From Microvirga sp. TS319 (GTDB lineage Bacteria; Pseudomonadota; Alphaproteobacteria; Rhizobiales; Beijerinckiaceae), in contig NZ_JBGGGT010000001.1 in NCBI RefSeq assembly GCF_041276405.1, positions 727,501 to 791,500 on the forward strand: a stretch of 64,000 bases of DNA. The letters run 5' to 3'. Of the stretch, positions 7,710 to 18,903 are shown piece after piece. The translations under genes and the position numbers were made by a program. A model generated the notes under the pieces. That model ran no database searches. It had not been told where the DNA came from and saw nothing but the letters and a program-made list of their open reading frames with translations. Position 1 is the stretch's first letter, and every line of letters starts with the position of its first letter.

Positions 7710-8450
7710 ATGAGTGCGTTCACGGAAGATTGTTTGCTCGGCGGGCGTGTATCCCTGGTCCAGCCCGCCAAAGGGCATCGGGCCGGGACGGATGCCGTGC
7801 TGCTCGCCGTGTCGGCGTTCGTAAAAGCTGGGGACAGCGTGGTCGACGTCGGCGCATCCACCGGGGCCGTGGGCCTGATGGTGGCGGCCCGCGAACGCCA
7901 GGTGAGACTCGCCTTCGTCGAGCGGGACGCGGCTCTCGCCGAGCTGTGCCGCCGGAATTGCCGCGCGAACGGGGTCGAGGCCGAAATTTACGTTACCGAC
8001 GTCCTGGACAAAGCTGCCCGCCGCTCAGCGGGCCTGCATCCCGAAACAGCCGATCTGGTCGTGACCAATCCCCCTTTTCTGGAAGAGGGACAGGCGCGAA
8101 TCTCTCCGGACGAGGGAAGGGCGGTCGCCCATGCGCTGCCAGCGGGTGGGCTGGAAGCCTGGCTCAAGGCATGTCTGGGCCTGCTCAAGCCCAAGGGCCG
8201 TTTCGTCCTGATTCACCGGGCTGACCGGCTGGCCCAGTGCCTTGAAGGGTTGTGCGGTCCGCTGGGGGAGTTGAAGCTGCGCTTCGTGCATCCGAGCGCC
8301 GAGAAACCTGCCATTCGTGTCCTCATCTCCGGCACGAAGGGGAGCCGGGCTCCCTTGACGATCCTGCCGCCTCTCATCCTCAACGGGCACGACGGGCGCT
8401 TCACGCCTCGGGCTCAGGCTCTGCATCTGGGAGAGGCGGATCTCCTCTGA
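7710..8450 (+). CDS. trmN: SAM-dependent methyltransferase, TrmN6 (tRNA1Val adenine-37 N6) type
   Basis: The protein has 246 residues. The N-terminal motif GGRVSLVQPAKGHRAGTDAV is the family signature. The SAM-binding motif VVDVGASTGAVGLMVA lies at about 44-59, with a VTNPPF catalytic motif near residue 113, diagnostic of amino-group methylation of adenine. The enzyme should modify A37 of a valine tRNA in the cytoplasm. The overlap of function with the upstream DUF2007 gene is unknown, but the five-base gap suggests one transcript. A strong hairpin follows. Some relatives methylate other RNAs or protein release factors. Confidence 0.82.
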   Translation: MSAFTEDCLLGGRVSLVQPAKGHRAGTDAVLLAVSAFVKAGDSVVDVGASTGAVGLMVAARERQVRLAFVERDAALAELCRRNCRANGVEAEIYVTDVLDKAARRSAGLHPETADLVVTNPPFLEEGQARISPDEGRAVAHALPAGGLEAWLKACLGLLKPKGRFVLIHRADRLAQCLEGLCGPLGELKLRFVHPSAEKPAIRVLISGTKGSRAPLTILPPLILNGHDGRFTPRAQALHLGEADLL

Positions 8451-8460
8451 CACGATGAAA

Positions 8461-8482
8461 AGGGCGCCTTCGGGCGCCCTTC
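8461..8482. terminator. Bidirectional terminator
   Basis: AGGGCGCC and GGCGCCCT pair around TTCG. The stem is preceded by AAAA and followed by TT. It lies ten bases after the methyltransferase stop codon and just before the end of the convergent small gene at 8489, so it can serve both. Confidence 0.75.
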
Positions 8483-8488
8483 TCGAGA

Positions 8489-8782
8489 TTACCAGCGGTG
8501 GCCGGGCCTGCGGACCGTGCCGCAGACCTCGATGGGACGGTGGACCCAGCGATAGCCGTTCCAGACCCGCCGGGGCTCGACCCAGCAGCGGCGAACCACC
8601 CGGGTCGGCCGATAGCCGTAGCCGTGACCGCGATAATAAGGTCGGCGATAGTCCTGGCGCACCACGTCGGGACCTGGCCGGTATCCGTGGCCGTAATAGG
8701 GCTGAGCCTCTGCCTGGGGGGCGGCCAGGCCGGCGACGCCGAGGGCGGCAAATCCCAGAAGTCCGAAAAGAAGCTTGCGCAT
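8489..8782 (-). CDS. Small exported Tyr/Arg/His-rich protein
   Basis: The protein has 97 residues. The N-terminus MRKLLFGLLGFAALGVAGLA with AEA cleavage near residue 27 is a good signal peptide. The mature part is rich in tyrosine, arginine, histidine and glycine (for example YYRGHGYGYRPTRVVRR) and has two cysteines near CWVEPRR and VCGTVRR that could form a disulfide. Small basic proteins of this kind are common in Hyphomicrobiales and have no known function. It is transcribed alone towards the shared terminator. Confidence 0.75.
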   Translation of the reverse strand: MRKLLFGLLGFAALGVAGLAAPQAEAQPYYGHGYRPGPDVVRQDYRRPYYRGHGYGYRPTRVVRRCWVEPRRVWNGYRWVHRPIEVCGTVRRPGHRW

Positions 8783-8943
8783 AACGTTTCTCCTTGGCCG
8801 TTTCGGGCTCGTATCCGGAGCGGCCGGTGGGTGAATCTCCTCGATGCCCGTTTTCTAGGGAGATTCAACTGAACGAATGCCGAAGGTTTCCCTAACGAGA
8901 GGTTCATCTTGGGAAGCTGTGCTTCATGCCCTACATGTGAGCC

Positions 8944-9828
8944 ATGGCCCAGACATCCCTCTCATCCGTGCTTCCCGCCCGTCTTCAGTTCCTTCTGCCA
9001 AGCCGGTTCCGTAGCTATCGCGACCCCATCGTGCCGATCGTTCGCCTGTCGGGTCCCATCGGGGCGGTCATGCCGCTTCGCTCGGGGCTGACCATGGCGA
9101 ACGTGGCGCAGATGCTGGAACGGGCGTTTTCCGTTCCGGGGGCGAAGGCCGTGGCCGTTGTGGTCAATTCGCCCGGCGGATCGGCCGCTCAGTCGCACCT
9201 GATCTTCAAGCGCATCCGCGCTCTGGCGGACGAGAAGAAGATCCCGGTCCTCGCCTTCGTGGAGGATGCGGCCGCCTCCGGCGGCTACATGATCGCCTGC
9301 GCGGCGGACGAGATTTTCGCGGATCCCGCCTCCATCGTGGGCTCCATCGGCGTGGTCTCGGCGGGCTTCGGTTTCCAGGAGCTGATTGCCCGCATCGGCG
9401 TGGAGCGGCGCGTTCATACGGCCGGCCAGAACAAGGCGATGCTCGACCCGTTCAGACCGGAAAACCCGGAGGACGTCGCCCGTCTCAAAGGCCTTCAGAG
9501 CAAGATCCACGAGGTCTTCGTCGATCTTGTCCGCACCCGCCGGGGCGGGAGGCTCAATGATTCCTACGAGGACCTCTTTTCCGGTGCTTTTTGGGTCGGA
9601 GCGGAGGCTCTGGACCTCGGCCTCGTCGACGGCCTGGGCGATACCCGCTCCGTCCTGCGCGAGCGCTTCGGAGATAAGGTGCAGCTGCGCATGATCGAGC
9701 CCGCCCGCCCGCCTTTGCTGGGCCGTCTCCTTGGACGCCGATCGGTAACCGGGGGAAGCCTGATCGATCCGGGCGAAATCGTCGGGGCCCTGGAGGAACG
9801 GGCGGCCTGGGCGCGGCTTGGATTGTAG
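8944..9828 (+). CDS. sohB: S49 family serine peptidase (SppA/SohB-like)
   Basis: The protein has 294 residues. S49 peptidases use a serine-lysine dyad to cut membrane-associated peptides such as spent signal peptides. The nucleophile is S112 in DAAASGGYM, and the lysine is K164 in GQNKAMLDPF. The substrate groove motif VVVNSPGGS is at 72-80, and the oxyanion region is SIVGSIGVVSAGFGF. Unlike typical SppA, there is no strong N-terminal signal peptide or membrane anchor, so the protein may be cytoplasmic or peripheral. The symbol is given by similarity only. It is a single-domain short form. Confidence 0.85.
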   Translation: MAQTSLSSVLPARLQFLLPSRFRSYRDPIVPIVRLSGPIGAVMPLRSGLTMANVAQMLERAFSVPGAKAVAVVVNSPGGSAAQSHLIFKRIRALADEKKIPVLAFVEDAAASGGYMIACAADEIFADPASIVGSIGVVSAGFGFQELIARIGVERRVHTAGQNKAMLDPFRPENPEDVARLKGLQSKIHEVFVDLVRTRRGGRLNDSYEDLFSGAFWVGAEALDLGLVDGLGDTRSVLRERFGDKVQLRMIEPARPPLLGRLLGRRSVTGGSLIDPGEIVGALEERAAWARLGL

Positions 9829-9871
9829 GGCCGCGGTCTTCTCGGCCTCGTGTGGGGGATACGCTTCGTAT

Positions 9872-9963
9872 CGTCATGCCCGCGCCTGTCGCGGACACCC
9901 ACGCTTTGAGAAACCGTGCAGGAGCAAGACGTGGGTCGCCGGATCAAGTCCTGCCATGACGGT
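9872..9963. repeat. Family B palindromic repeat, copy 4
   Basis: GTCATGCCCGCGCCTGTCGC begins one arm and GGATCAAGTCCTGCCATGAC ends the other, with ACGTGGGTCGCCGG between. The outer GTCATG and CATGAC are inverted. This is one of the few copies with both arms intact. Confidence 0.6.
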
Positions 9964-10042
9964 CAGTGAACCCTGCGCTTGACTTGAGACGCCCACCATC
10001 CCAAGGGTTCGCCAGACATTTTCTTCAGACCGGACGCCATTG

Positions 10043-10984
10043 ATGACGAGCGAACCCGCGCACATGAATCCCGCGCGCTCTTTCCAGGGCCTGATTCTCA
10101 CGCTCCAGCGCTATTGGGCCGAGCAGGGCTGCGTCATTCTCCAGCCCTACGACATGGAGGTCGGCGCAGGCACCTTCCATCCAGCCACGACCTTGAGGGC
10201 CCTGGGTCCCAAGCCCTGGCGCGCGGCCTATGTGCAGCCTTCCCGCCGTCCGAAGGACGGGCGCTATGGCGAGAATCCGAACCGCCTTCAGCATTATTAC
10301 CAGTTCCAGGTGATCCTGAAGCCGAACCCGCCGAACCTGCAGGATCTCTATCTCAGATCCCTGAAGGCGATCGGCATCGACACGGCGGTCCACGATGTCC
10401 GTTTCGTCGAGGACGACTGGGAAAGCCCGACGCTCGGCGCCTGGGGGCTCGGATGGGAGTGCTGGTGCGACGGCATGGAAGTGTCCCAGTTCACCTATTT
10501 CCAGCAGGTCGCGGGCTTCGAGTGCTCGCCGGTTGCCGGCGAACTGACCTACGGGCTAGAGCGCCTCGCCATGTACCTGCAGGGTGTGGAATCGATCTAC
10601 GACCTCAACTTCAACGGCCTTGAGGGCGACCGCAAGGTCACCTACAGGGACGTGTTTCTGCAAGCCGAGCAGGAATACTCGCGCCACAATTTCGAATATG
10701 CCGATACGGAGATGTTGTTCCGTCACTTCCGCGACGCGGAAGCCGCGTGCCGCAAATATCTCGAAGCGGGCGAGCCTCGGTCGGGCACCAACGACAGCCG
10801 TCACCTCATGGCGCTGCCGGCCTATGATCAGTGCATCAAGGCGAGCCACATGTTCAACCTGCTCGACGCACGCGGCGTGATCTCGGTCACCGAGCGCCAG
10901 AGTTACATCCTGCGCGTCCGCGAGCTGGCGAAGGCCTGCGGCGCGGCATGGCTGAAGACCGAGGGCGGGGGTGTGGCTGCGTGA
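10043..10984 (+). CDS. glyQ: Glycyl-tRNA synthetase alpha subunit
   Basis: This 313-residue subunit of the bacterial alpha2beta2 enzyme carries the catalytic core that activates glycine. The class II motifs are visible: [18 protein letters not shown] near the N-terminus, [20 protein letters not shown], and [24 protein letters not shown] sequence at about residues 55-80. Motif 3 is [21 protein letters not shown] 10043 is preferred over the overlapping TTG at 10040. glyS follows after a 520-base gap that contains the DUF559 cassette, so in this strain the usual glyQ-glyS unit is interrupted. Confidence 0.96.
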   Translation: MTSEPAHMNPARSFQGLILTLQRYWAEQGCVILQPYDMEVGAGTFHPATTLRALGPKPWRAAYVQPSRRPKDGRYGENPNRLQHYYQFQVILKPNPPNLQDLYLRSLKAIGIDTAVHDVRFVEDDWESPTLGAWGLGWECWCDGMEVSQFTYFQQVAGFECSPVAGELTYGLERLAMYLQGVESIYDLNFNGLEGDRKVTYRDVFLQAEQEYSRHNFEYADTEMLFRHFRDAEAACRKYLEAGEPRSGTNDSRHLMALPAYDQCIKASHMFNLLDARGVISVTERQSYILRVRELAKACGAAWLKTEGGGVAA

Positions 10985-10996
10985 AACACCCTGTTA

Positions 10997-11044
10997 ACCC
11001 TCCCCTCGAGGGGGAGGGTCGGCCGTTAGGCCGGGGTGGGGTGG
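10997..11044. repeat. Left 48-bp arm of inverted repeat around the DUF559 gene
   Basis: It begins ACCCTCCCCTCGAGGGGGAG and ends GGCCGGGGTGGGGTGG. It is the reverse complement of 11445-11492 with one mismatch (GGCCGTTAGG against GGCCGTCAGG). Each arm also folds on itself: CCCTCCCC with GGGGAGGG. Confidence 0.9.
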
Positions 11045-11065
11045 CGCCGCAACAGAAAACCAGTC

Positions 11066-11494
11066 ATGTCGAACATTGGCCGCTTCAGACGCGAAAGTGC
11101 AAAACAGCTTCGCTCGAATACGACCGGGCCTGAGCAGATGCTTTGGCGCGCTCTGAAGAGCATTCCGGTTTACGGGAGCCATTTCAGACGGCAGGTGTCC
11201 ATCGGTCCTTATGTCGCCGATTTCGTCTGTCTGAAAGCACGCCTCATCGTCGAACTCGATGGCGGCCATCACGCTGACGATGCCGTTGCAGTCAAAGACG
11301 AATGCCGGACCCGATGGCTCGAAAGCGAAGGCTATCGTGTCATCCGCTTTTGGAATGTCGAGCTGATCGAGAACATGCCCGGCGTTCTCGACACCATTTA
11401 TGCGGGCCTGTATGGCTCGCCTCAATCCGAAGCCGTTGCGCTTCCCACCCCACCCCGGCCTGACGGCCGACCCTCCCCCTCGAGGGGAGGGTAG
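11066..11494 (+). CDS. DUF559 endonuclease-like protein inside an inverted-repeat cassette
   Basis: The protein has 142 residues from ATG 11066. DUF559 proteins share the restriction-endonuclease fold of Vsr-type repair nucleases. The likely active-site residues are D in YVADFVCL and E and D in [10 protein letters not shown], with conserved [11 protein letters not shown] upstream and YRVIRFWN downstream. The last 16 or so residues ([16 protein letters not shown]) and the TAG stop codon are encoded by the right repeat arm, so the end of the protein belongs to the repeat. It is inserted between glyQ and glyS. The function is not known; a role in moving the cassette is an inference. Confidence 0.82.
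   Translation: MSNIGRFRRESAKQLRSNTTGPEQMLWRALKSIPVYGSHFRRQVSIGPYVADFVCLKARLIVELDGGHHADDAVAVKDECRTRWLESEGYRVIRFWNVELIENMPGVLDTIYAGLYGSPQSEAVALPTPPRPDGRPSPSRGG
11445..11492. repeat. Right 48-bp arm of inverted repeat around the DUF559 gene
   Basis: It begins CCACCCCACCCCGGCCTGAC and ends CTCGAGGGGAGGGT. It is the inverted copy of 10997-11044. The stop codon of the DUF559 gene straddles its outer edge, and the glyS start codon is only 15 bases further on. I find no clear target-site duplication outside the two arms. Confidence 0.9.
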
Positions 11495-11507
11495 AGAACG
11501 CACCGCC

Positions 11508-13763
11508 ATGCCCGATCTTCTCCTTGAACTCTTTTCCGAAGAAATTCCCGCCCGCATGCAGCGCCGCGCGGCGGAGGATCTGAAGAAGCTCGTCACAGAC
11601 GCGCTGGTGGAGCGCGGCTTCCTTTACGAGGGCGCGCAGGCGTTCTCCACGCCGCGCCGCCTCGCGCTCACCGTCATGGGTCTGCCCGTGAAGGGGCAGG
11701 ACGTGCGCGAGGAGCGCAAAGGTCCGCGCGTCGGCTCGCCCGATGCGGCGATCCAGGGCTTCCTGAAGGGAGCGGGGCTCGCCTCGATCGATCAGGCGAG
11801 GATCGAGAGCGATCCGAAGAAGGGCGAGTTCTACGTCGCGGTGATCGAGAAGCCCGGCCGCGCGACGACGGACGTGCTGGCGGAGATCCTGCCGCAGATC
11901 GTCAAGACGTTCCCCTGGCCGAAATCGATGCGCTGGGGCGCAGCTTCCGCCGAGCCCGGCTCGTTGCGCTGGGTGCGTCCCCTGCAATCGGTTCTCTGCA
12001 CCTTCGGGCCCGAAACGGAGGACCCGGAGGTCGTGCGCTTCGAGGTGGACGGCATCGCCTCCGGCGATGTGACCTACGGGCACCGTTTCCTCGCGCCGGG
12101 CCAGATCCGGGTGAAGCGCTTCGACGATTACGTGCCCGCGCTCGAGCGCGCGAAGGTCGTGCTCGATGCGGATCGCCGCAAGGACATGATTCTGCACGAC
12201 GCGAAGGACCTCGCTTTCGCGCAAGGGCTCGAACTCGTCGAGGACGAGGGCCTGCTGGAGGAGGTCGCCGGGCTGGTCGAATGGCCGGTGGTGCTCATGG
12301 GCTCGTTCGACGAAGCCTTTCTCGACATTCCGCCGGAGGTGATCCGCACCACCATCCGGGCGAATCAGAAATGCTTCGTGCTGCGCGATTCCGCGACCGG
12401 CAAGCTCGCCAACCGTTTTCTCCTGACGTCCAACCTTGCCGCCAGCGACGGCGGCACGACGATCGTCGGCGGCAACGAGCGCGTGGTGCGGGCCCGTCTG
12501 TCCGACGCCAAGTTCTTCTGGGAGACGGACCAGCGCGTGAAGCTGGAAGACCGGCTGGAGAAGCTCAAGGCCATCGTCTTCCACGAAAAGCTCGGTACGC
12601 AATATGAGCGTGTCGAGCGCATCGCGGCGCTTGCTAGGGAGCTTGCTCCCGTCGTCGGAGCGGATCCGTCCTTGGCCGAGCGCGCCGCGCATCTCGCCAA
12701 GGCCGATCTCGTCACCGAGATGGTCGGCGAGTTTCCCGAGTTGCAGGGTCTCATGGGCCGCTACTATGCGGCCCTGCAGGGCGAGAACCCCTCCGTCGCC
12801 GCAGCCATCGAAGAGCACTACAAGCCTCTCGGTCCCTCCGACCGCGTGCCGACCGATCCCGTCTCGGTTGCCGTGGCCCTCGCCGATAAGATCGACACGC
12901 TCGTGGGCTTCTGGGCCATCGACGAGAAGCCGACCGGCTCGAAGGATCCCTATGCCTTGCGCCGCGCCGCTCTGGGCGTCATCAGGCTGGTGCTCGAGAA
13001 CAACATCAAGCTGCAGCTGATCTCCCTGCTGGCGAAGCCGTTCGCCCGGGACGCGAAGGACGTTCTGTTCGAGGAGTTCCTCCAGGCGAAGAAGCTTGTC
13101 GAGGCGATCGAGGACAGCGCCTTCGCTCCGCTCGTTTCGCATCCTGCGCTTCCGGATCTGGAGTCGATCTTCCGCCAGCGGCAGTTGGGGAATGCGGAGA
13201 GCCTGGCGCGCATCATGTACGTGCGTTCGCTCGACCTGCTTTCCTTCTTCGCCGACCGGCTGAAGGTCTATCTCCGCGATCAGGGCGCACGTCACGATCT
13301 CATCGATGCCGTGTTCGCGCTCGAAGGACAGGACGACCTGCTCATGATCGTTCGCCGCGTCGAGGCGCTCGGCCGCTTCCTCGATACCGAGGATGGCGCG
13401 AATCTCCTCGCGGGCTACCGCCGTGCGGCGAACATCCTGCGCATCGAGGAGAAGAAGGACGGACGCTCCTACGACGAGGCTCCCGATCTCCAAATCGTGA
13501 ACGATCACGGTCAGATTGAGGAAAAGGCCCTCGCGGTCGTTCTCCATGGCGCGAAGGAAGAGGCCAGGAAGGCCGTCGAAACGGAGGATTTCGAGGGCGC
13601 GATGCGGGCCTTGTCCCGCCTGCGCCAGCCTGTCGACGCGTTTTTCGACAAGGTAACGGTGAATGCGGATGATCCGGCCCTTCGGGCCAACCGCCTGCGC
13701 CTGCTCAACAGCATCCGCGAGGCGACACGCACGGTGGCGGACTTCTCCCGGATCGAAGGGTAA
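11508..13763 (+). CDS. glyS: Glycyl-tRNA synthetase beta subunit
   Basis: This 751-residue subunit binds tRNA-Gly and is needed for aminoacylation together with GlyQ. It starts [20 protein letters not shown], the family N-terminus. It contains [10 protein letters not shown] and [11 protein letters not shown] in the first third, [20 protein letters not shown] with [17 protein letters not shown] in the middle, and the HD-like region [11 protein letters not shown]. The anticodon-binding C-terminal part has [22 protein letters not shown] sequence. An in-frame extension to 11400 would translate the DUF559 repeat arm and is rejected. The start is 13 bases after the DUF559 stop, so the cassette now sits between glyS and its old partner and may affect its expression. 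Confidence 0.96.
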   Translation: MPDLLLELFSEEIPARMQRRAAEDLKKLVTDALVERGFLYEGAQAFSTPRRLALTVMGLPVKGQDVREERKGPRVGSPDAAIQGFLKGAGLASIDQARIESDPKKGEFYVAVIEKPGRATTDVLAEILPQIVKTFPWPKSMRWGAASAEPGSLRWVRPLQSVLCTFGPETEDPEVVRFEVDGIASGDVTYGHRFLAPGQIRVKRFDDYVPALERAKVVLDADRRKDMILHDAKDLAFAQGLELVEDEGLLEEVAGLVEWPVVLMGSFDEAFLDIPPEVIRTTIRANQKCFVLRDSATGKLANRFLLTSNLAASDGGTTIVGGNERVVRARLSDAKFFWETDQRVKLEDRLEKLKAIVFHEKLGTQYERVERIAALARELAPVVGADPSLAERAAHLAKADLVTEMVGEFPELQGLMGRYYAALQGENPSVAAAIEEHYKPLGPSDRVPTDPVSVAVALADKIDTLVGFWAIDEKPTGSKDPYALRRAALGVIRLVLENNIKLQLISLLAKPFARDAKDVLFEEFLQAKKLVEAIEDSAFAPLVSHPALPDLESIFRQRQLGNAESLARIMYVRSLDLLSFFADRLKVYLRDQGARHDLIDAVFALEGQDDLLMIVRRVEALGRFLDTEDGANLLAGYRRAANILRIEEKKDGRSYDEAPDLQIVNDHGQIEEKALAVVLHGAKEEARKAVETEDFEGAMRALSRLRQPVDAFFDKVTVNADDPALRANRLRLLNSIREATRTVADFSRIEG

Positions 13764-13863
13764 CAAAGTTAAATTCTCGGAAAGGTGTTGCAGGAGGGGC
13801 ACAGCCAAATGCCCCACGGGGCTCTAGGTAGTCGGCAACGCCTTTTCCGGTAGAATCAAACCC

Positions 13864-14514
13864 ATGATCCGACGCCTGATTCTCGGCGCTCTCTTGAGCG
13901 CTTCGCTTTCTGCCTGCCAGACCGCTCAGCAGCCTTCCGTACCCGTGGAGGCGGCGGCGGACGACTATGCGGCTTGGTACATCGGCTCCATGCCCGACAA
14001 GCCGTTCGACGTTCCGCTTGTCGACCGCAGACGGATGGATGCGAAATACGCCAAGCAGACAGTGACCTATGAAGGTCCCGAGAAACCCGGCTCCATCGTG
14101 GTCGATATCGACGAGCGTATGCTCTACCTCGTGCAGCCAGACAGGACGGCGATTCGCTACGGCGTCGGCGTCGGCAAGCAGGGCTTTTCCTGGAAGGGCA
14201 TGGCGTCCGTCGGGCGCAAGGGCGTATGGCCCGCCTGGTCGCCCACCAAGACCATGGTCGGCATCAAGCCCGATCTTCCGCGATTCCGCGAAGCCGGTCT
14301 CGACAATCCGCTCGGCGCCCGCGCCCTCTACCTCTATCAGGATGGCCGGGACATTCTCTTCCGCATCCACGGGACGAACGAGCCCTGGAGCATCGGCGAG
14401 CAGGTCTCCTCCGGCTGCGTACGCATGCTCAACGAGGACATCGTGGATCTTTACGAGCGCGTTCCCGTCGGAGCGACCGTCTATGTCAAGCGCAACGGGC
14501 GCTACCGGGTATGA
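13864..14514 (+). CDS. L,D-transpeptidase (YkuD family) lipoprotein
   Basis: The protein has 216 residues. The N-terminus MIRRLILGALLSASLSAC has a lipobox (LSAC, C18), so the protein should be anchored to a membrane in the periplasm. The YkuD catalytic motif is HGTNEPWSIGEQVSSGCVRM (H169, C185), the active-site histidine and cysteine of L,D-transpeptidases. These enzymes make 3-3 peptidoglycan cross-links or attach proteins to peptidoglycan. Catalytic residues are complete. The gene ends in a strong intrinsic terminator, which supports a single-gene unit. Confidence 0.93.
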   Translation: MIRRLILGALLSASLSACQTAQQPSVPVEAAADDYAAWYIGSMPDKPFDVPLVDRRRMDAKYAKQTVTYEGPEKPGSIVVDIDERMLYLVQPDRTAIRYGVGVGKQGFSWKGMASVGRKGVWPAWSPTKTMVGIKPDLPRFREAGLDNPLGARALYLYQDGRDILFRIHGTNEPWSIGEQVSSGCVRMLNEDIVDLYERVPVGATVYVKRNGRYRV

Positions 14515-14537
14515 CCCAACGATCCTGACGATGTCAC

Positions 14538-14567
14538 GGCCGGGCCTAGCCCGGCCTTTTCTTTTTT
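14538..14567 (+). terminator. Intrinsic terminator of the L,D-transpeptidase gene
   Basis: GGCCGGGC and GCCCGGCC pair around CTA and are followed by TTTTCTTTTTT. It begins 24 bases after the stop codon and is the clearest Rho-independent terminator in the window. Confidence 0.92.
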
Positions 14568-14733
14568 ATGGCCTCATGACCGCAAAATGAGGGCGGACCG
14601 GCCCGCGGGCATCGAAAAGACTACTTCTTTTGCAATAAAGGAACCTTGGCTGTTCAGCTTGCGTTTGGGGACCAGATGCTTCAAGCCAAGCCTGCGCTGC
14701 AGCAGGGCGTTCTAGAAGCCAAGGGGTAAAGCG

Positions 14734-17412
<2,679 letters not shown>

Positions 17413-17413
17413 C

Positions 17414-17677
17414 ATGGCCTTGTCTCGCGCGAGGCTTCTCTATCTGGGGGCGGTGCTGGTATCCGGCATTGCCATCGGTTTTCTCGTCAGGTTCAATCCC
17501 GAATGGCAGCAGCTCGCCGTTCCACCTGCTGCATGGCCCTTCGCAGTGTCGCTTATGGCCGATCTCGTCGTCGGGCAGCTCGCGGCGCAAGGCAGGGCGG
17601 GGCCGCTGACGATGAACGATCGCTTCATTGCCGTCATCGGGGCGGGGCTCATCGTCACGCTCATCACAGCCTTATGA
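17414..17677 (+). CDS. Small membrane protein behind ppdK
   Basis: The ATG at 17414 lies one base past the ppdK stop codon, and the frame gives 87 residues. Hydrophobic segments are LLYLGAVLVSGIAIGFLV (about 7-24), WPFAVSLMADLVVGQL (about 41-56) and FIAVIGAGLIVTLITAL at the C-terminus, so two or three membrane spans are likely. I do not recognise the family. The spacing to ppdK implies cotranscription. The GFA gene follows 18 bases later. Confidence 0.65.
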   Translation: MALSRARLLYLGAVLVSGIAIGFLVRFNPEWQQLAVPPAAWPFAVSLMADLVVGQLAAQGRAGPLTMNDRFIAVIGAGLIVTLITAL

Positions 17678-17695
17678 TTTCCGAGGAGAACAAGA

Positions 17696-18046
17696 ATGGC
17701 GTTGCACACGGGATCGTGCCACTGCGGCAAGGTCGCATTCGAGGTCGAGACGGATCTTCAGCAAGTCATCGAGTGCAACTGCTCGATCTGCCGCAAGAAG
17801 GGCTATCTGCTGGCCTTCGTTCCGCGCGATGCGCTGACTGTGCGCGGTGAGGAGAACTTGTCCACCTACACCTTCAACACGCACACGATCCGGCATCGCT
17901 TCTGTGCCACTTGCGGCACGGCAACCTTCGGCGAAGGCAAGCAGCCGACCGGTGAGGCCATGGCGGCGATCAACGTGCGTTGCCTGGATGCCGTCGAGCT
18001 GTCTGAGATGAAGCCCATTCCGTTCAATGGACGAGACAAGGGCTAG
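17696..18046 (+). CDS. GFA (glutathione-dependent formaldehyde-activating) / CENP-V family protein
   Basis: The protein has 116 residues. It has the zinc-binding cysteine pattern of the family: CHCGKVAFEVE near the N-terminus, CNCSICRKKG at about 28-37, and FCATCGTATFGEG at about 69-81. Members bind two zinc ions. Some add glutathione to formaldehyde, but many have other or unknown substrates, so the name is structural. It is preceded by AGGAG and follows the small membrane gene closely. Its TAG stop codon overlaps the first bases of a family A repeat, so the natural C-terminus may have been changed. Confidence 0.85.
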   Translation: MALHTGSCHCGKVAFEVETDLQQVIECNCSICRKKGYLLAFVPRDALTVRGEENLSTYTFNTHTIRHRFCATCGTATFGEGKQPTGEAMAAINVRCLDAVELSEMKPIPFNGRDKG

Positions 18047-18182
18047 AGTATCGGACGTGAAAAGCGGAAGCCACTTTTGGGATTGAATCCGATGCTCCCT
18101 TCCTGGGAAGAGTGCATCGTTCGAGTGGACCCGAAGAGCCGCGTCAGCGAATACCGGGTCCACTTGTCCGCATGATGCGCTA
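18044..18182. repeat. Family A interspersed repeat, copy 2
   Basis: TAGAGTATCGGACGTGAAAA begins the element, AAAGCGGAAGCCACTTTT forms its dyad, and it ends with GATGCTCCCTTCCTGGGAAG and then a GCATCGTTC...GATGCGCTAG module. It supplies the stop codon of the GFA gene. Confidence 0.8.
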
Positions 18183-18317
18183 GCGCGGCCCGCCGGGCCG
18201 CACGATTCTCTAGCGGTGCAGAACGACGCTGTGCGGGGCGGGTACGCTTCTCCTCAACGCGTCGTTTTGTGGGACCCTCGCCTTCGCTGGGAGCGCGGGT
18301 CTAAGGATGATAGGACG

Positions 18318-18348
18318 CGTGGATGCCCGGCACGATGCCGGGCATGAC
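18318..18348. repeat. Family B palindromic repeat, copy 5
   Basis: GATGCCCGGCACGATGCCGG followed by GCATGACG: GCCCGGCA and TGCCGGGC pair. Single arm. Confidence 0.55.
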
Positions 18349-18380
18349 GAGGATGCGTATCCTTCTACGGCGGACGACGA

Positions 18381-18779
18381 TCAGGCTGCCGCCGCGTTCG
18401 ACCGGCGCAGGCCCATGAACTGAAGCTCCGCGTACATCAGCACCACGAGAGCCTGCGCGATCACGAAGGCGTAGCCCGCGCCGGTGGGAGAGACCCACCC
18501 GCTGACAAGAAGGAGCAGGCTGTCGGCGGCCCAGAGAACGTTGCCGAGGATGACGGCCCAGATGAACGCCCCGTTCGTTCGCTCGCGCAGGCTGAGCCAA
18601 GCGAGGAATGCGACGTAGGGCACGAGGATCGCGCCTGCGACACGCAGGAGCATCTCCGGCAATCCGAGCAGATGGCCCAGCGGACCTGCTGCGAGCAGCA
18701 TCAGCAGGCCGAAGGCGCCGGTTGTCGTGGCATCGGCGAGCAGGGCCTGACGAAGAAGCGGGGAGGGGTAAAGCATCAT
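18381..18779 (-). CDS. Four-helix membrane protein divergent from an XRE regulator
   Basis: From the ATG pair at 18776-18779 the protein has about 132 residues and starts MMLYPSPLLRQALLADATTT. Hydrophobic segments are GAFGLLMLLAAGPLGHLLGL, VAGAILVPYVAFLAWLSL, AFIWAVILGNVLWAADSLLL and AGYAFVIAQALVVLMYAEL, so four spans are likely. A longer frame to 18869 adds an unlikely charged leader that overlaps the divergent gene region. I recognise no functional motif. The divergent arrangement suggests that the XRE protein may regulate it. Confidence 0.7.
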   Translation of the reverse strand: MMLYPSPLLRQALLADATTTGAFGLLMLLAAGPLGHLLGLPEMLLRVAGAILVPYVAFLAWLSLRERTNGAFIWAVILGNVLWAADSLLLLVSGWVSPTGAGYAFVIAQALVVLMYAELQFMGLRRSNAAAA

Positions 18780-18903
18780 GACGTGGTCCTTCTCGATGGG
18801 GGCGGGACATCCCGGCCGCATCGAAGGATCGTTCAGTCGGGGAACCGGGTCGATTACCTCCGAGGTCATGGAGCCGGGCGCTTCCCCGCGCTATGGTTCC
18901 TGC

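Noticed and set aside
11400..11507. In-frame N-terminal extension of glyS
   Set aside because: The extension would translate the right repeat arm and overlap the DUF559 gene; the conserved start is MPDLLLELF at 11508.
11340..13817. 825-codon minus-strand frame opposite glyS
   Set aside because: Antisense shadow; glyS is unambiguous on the other strand and the minus frame has no recognisable domain.
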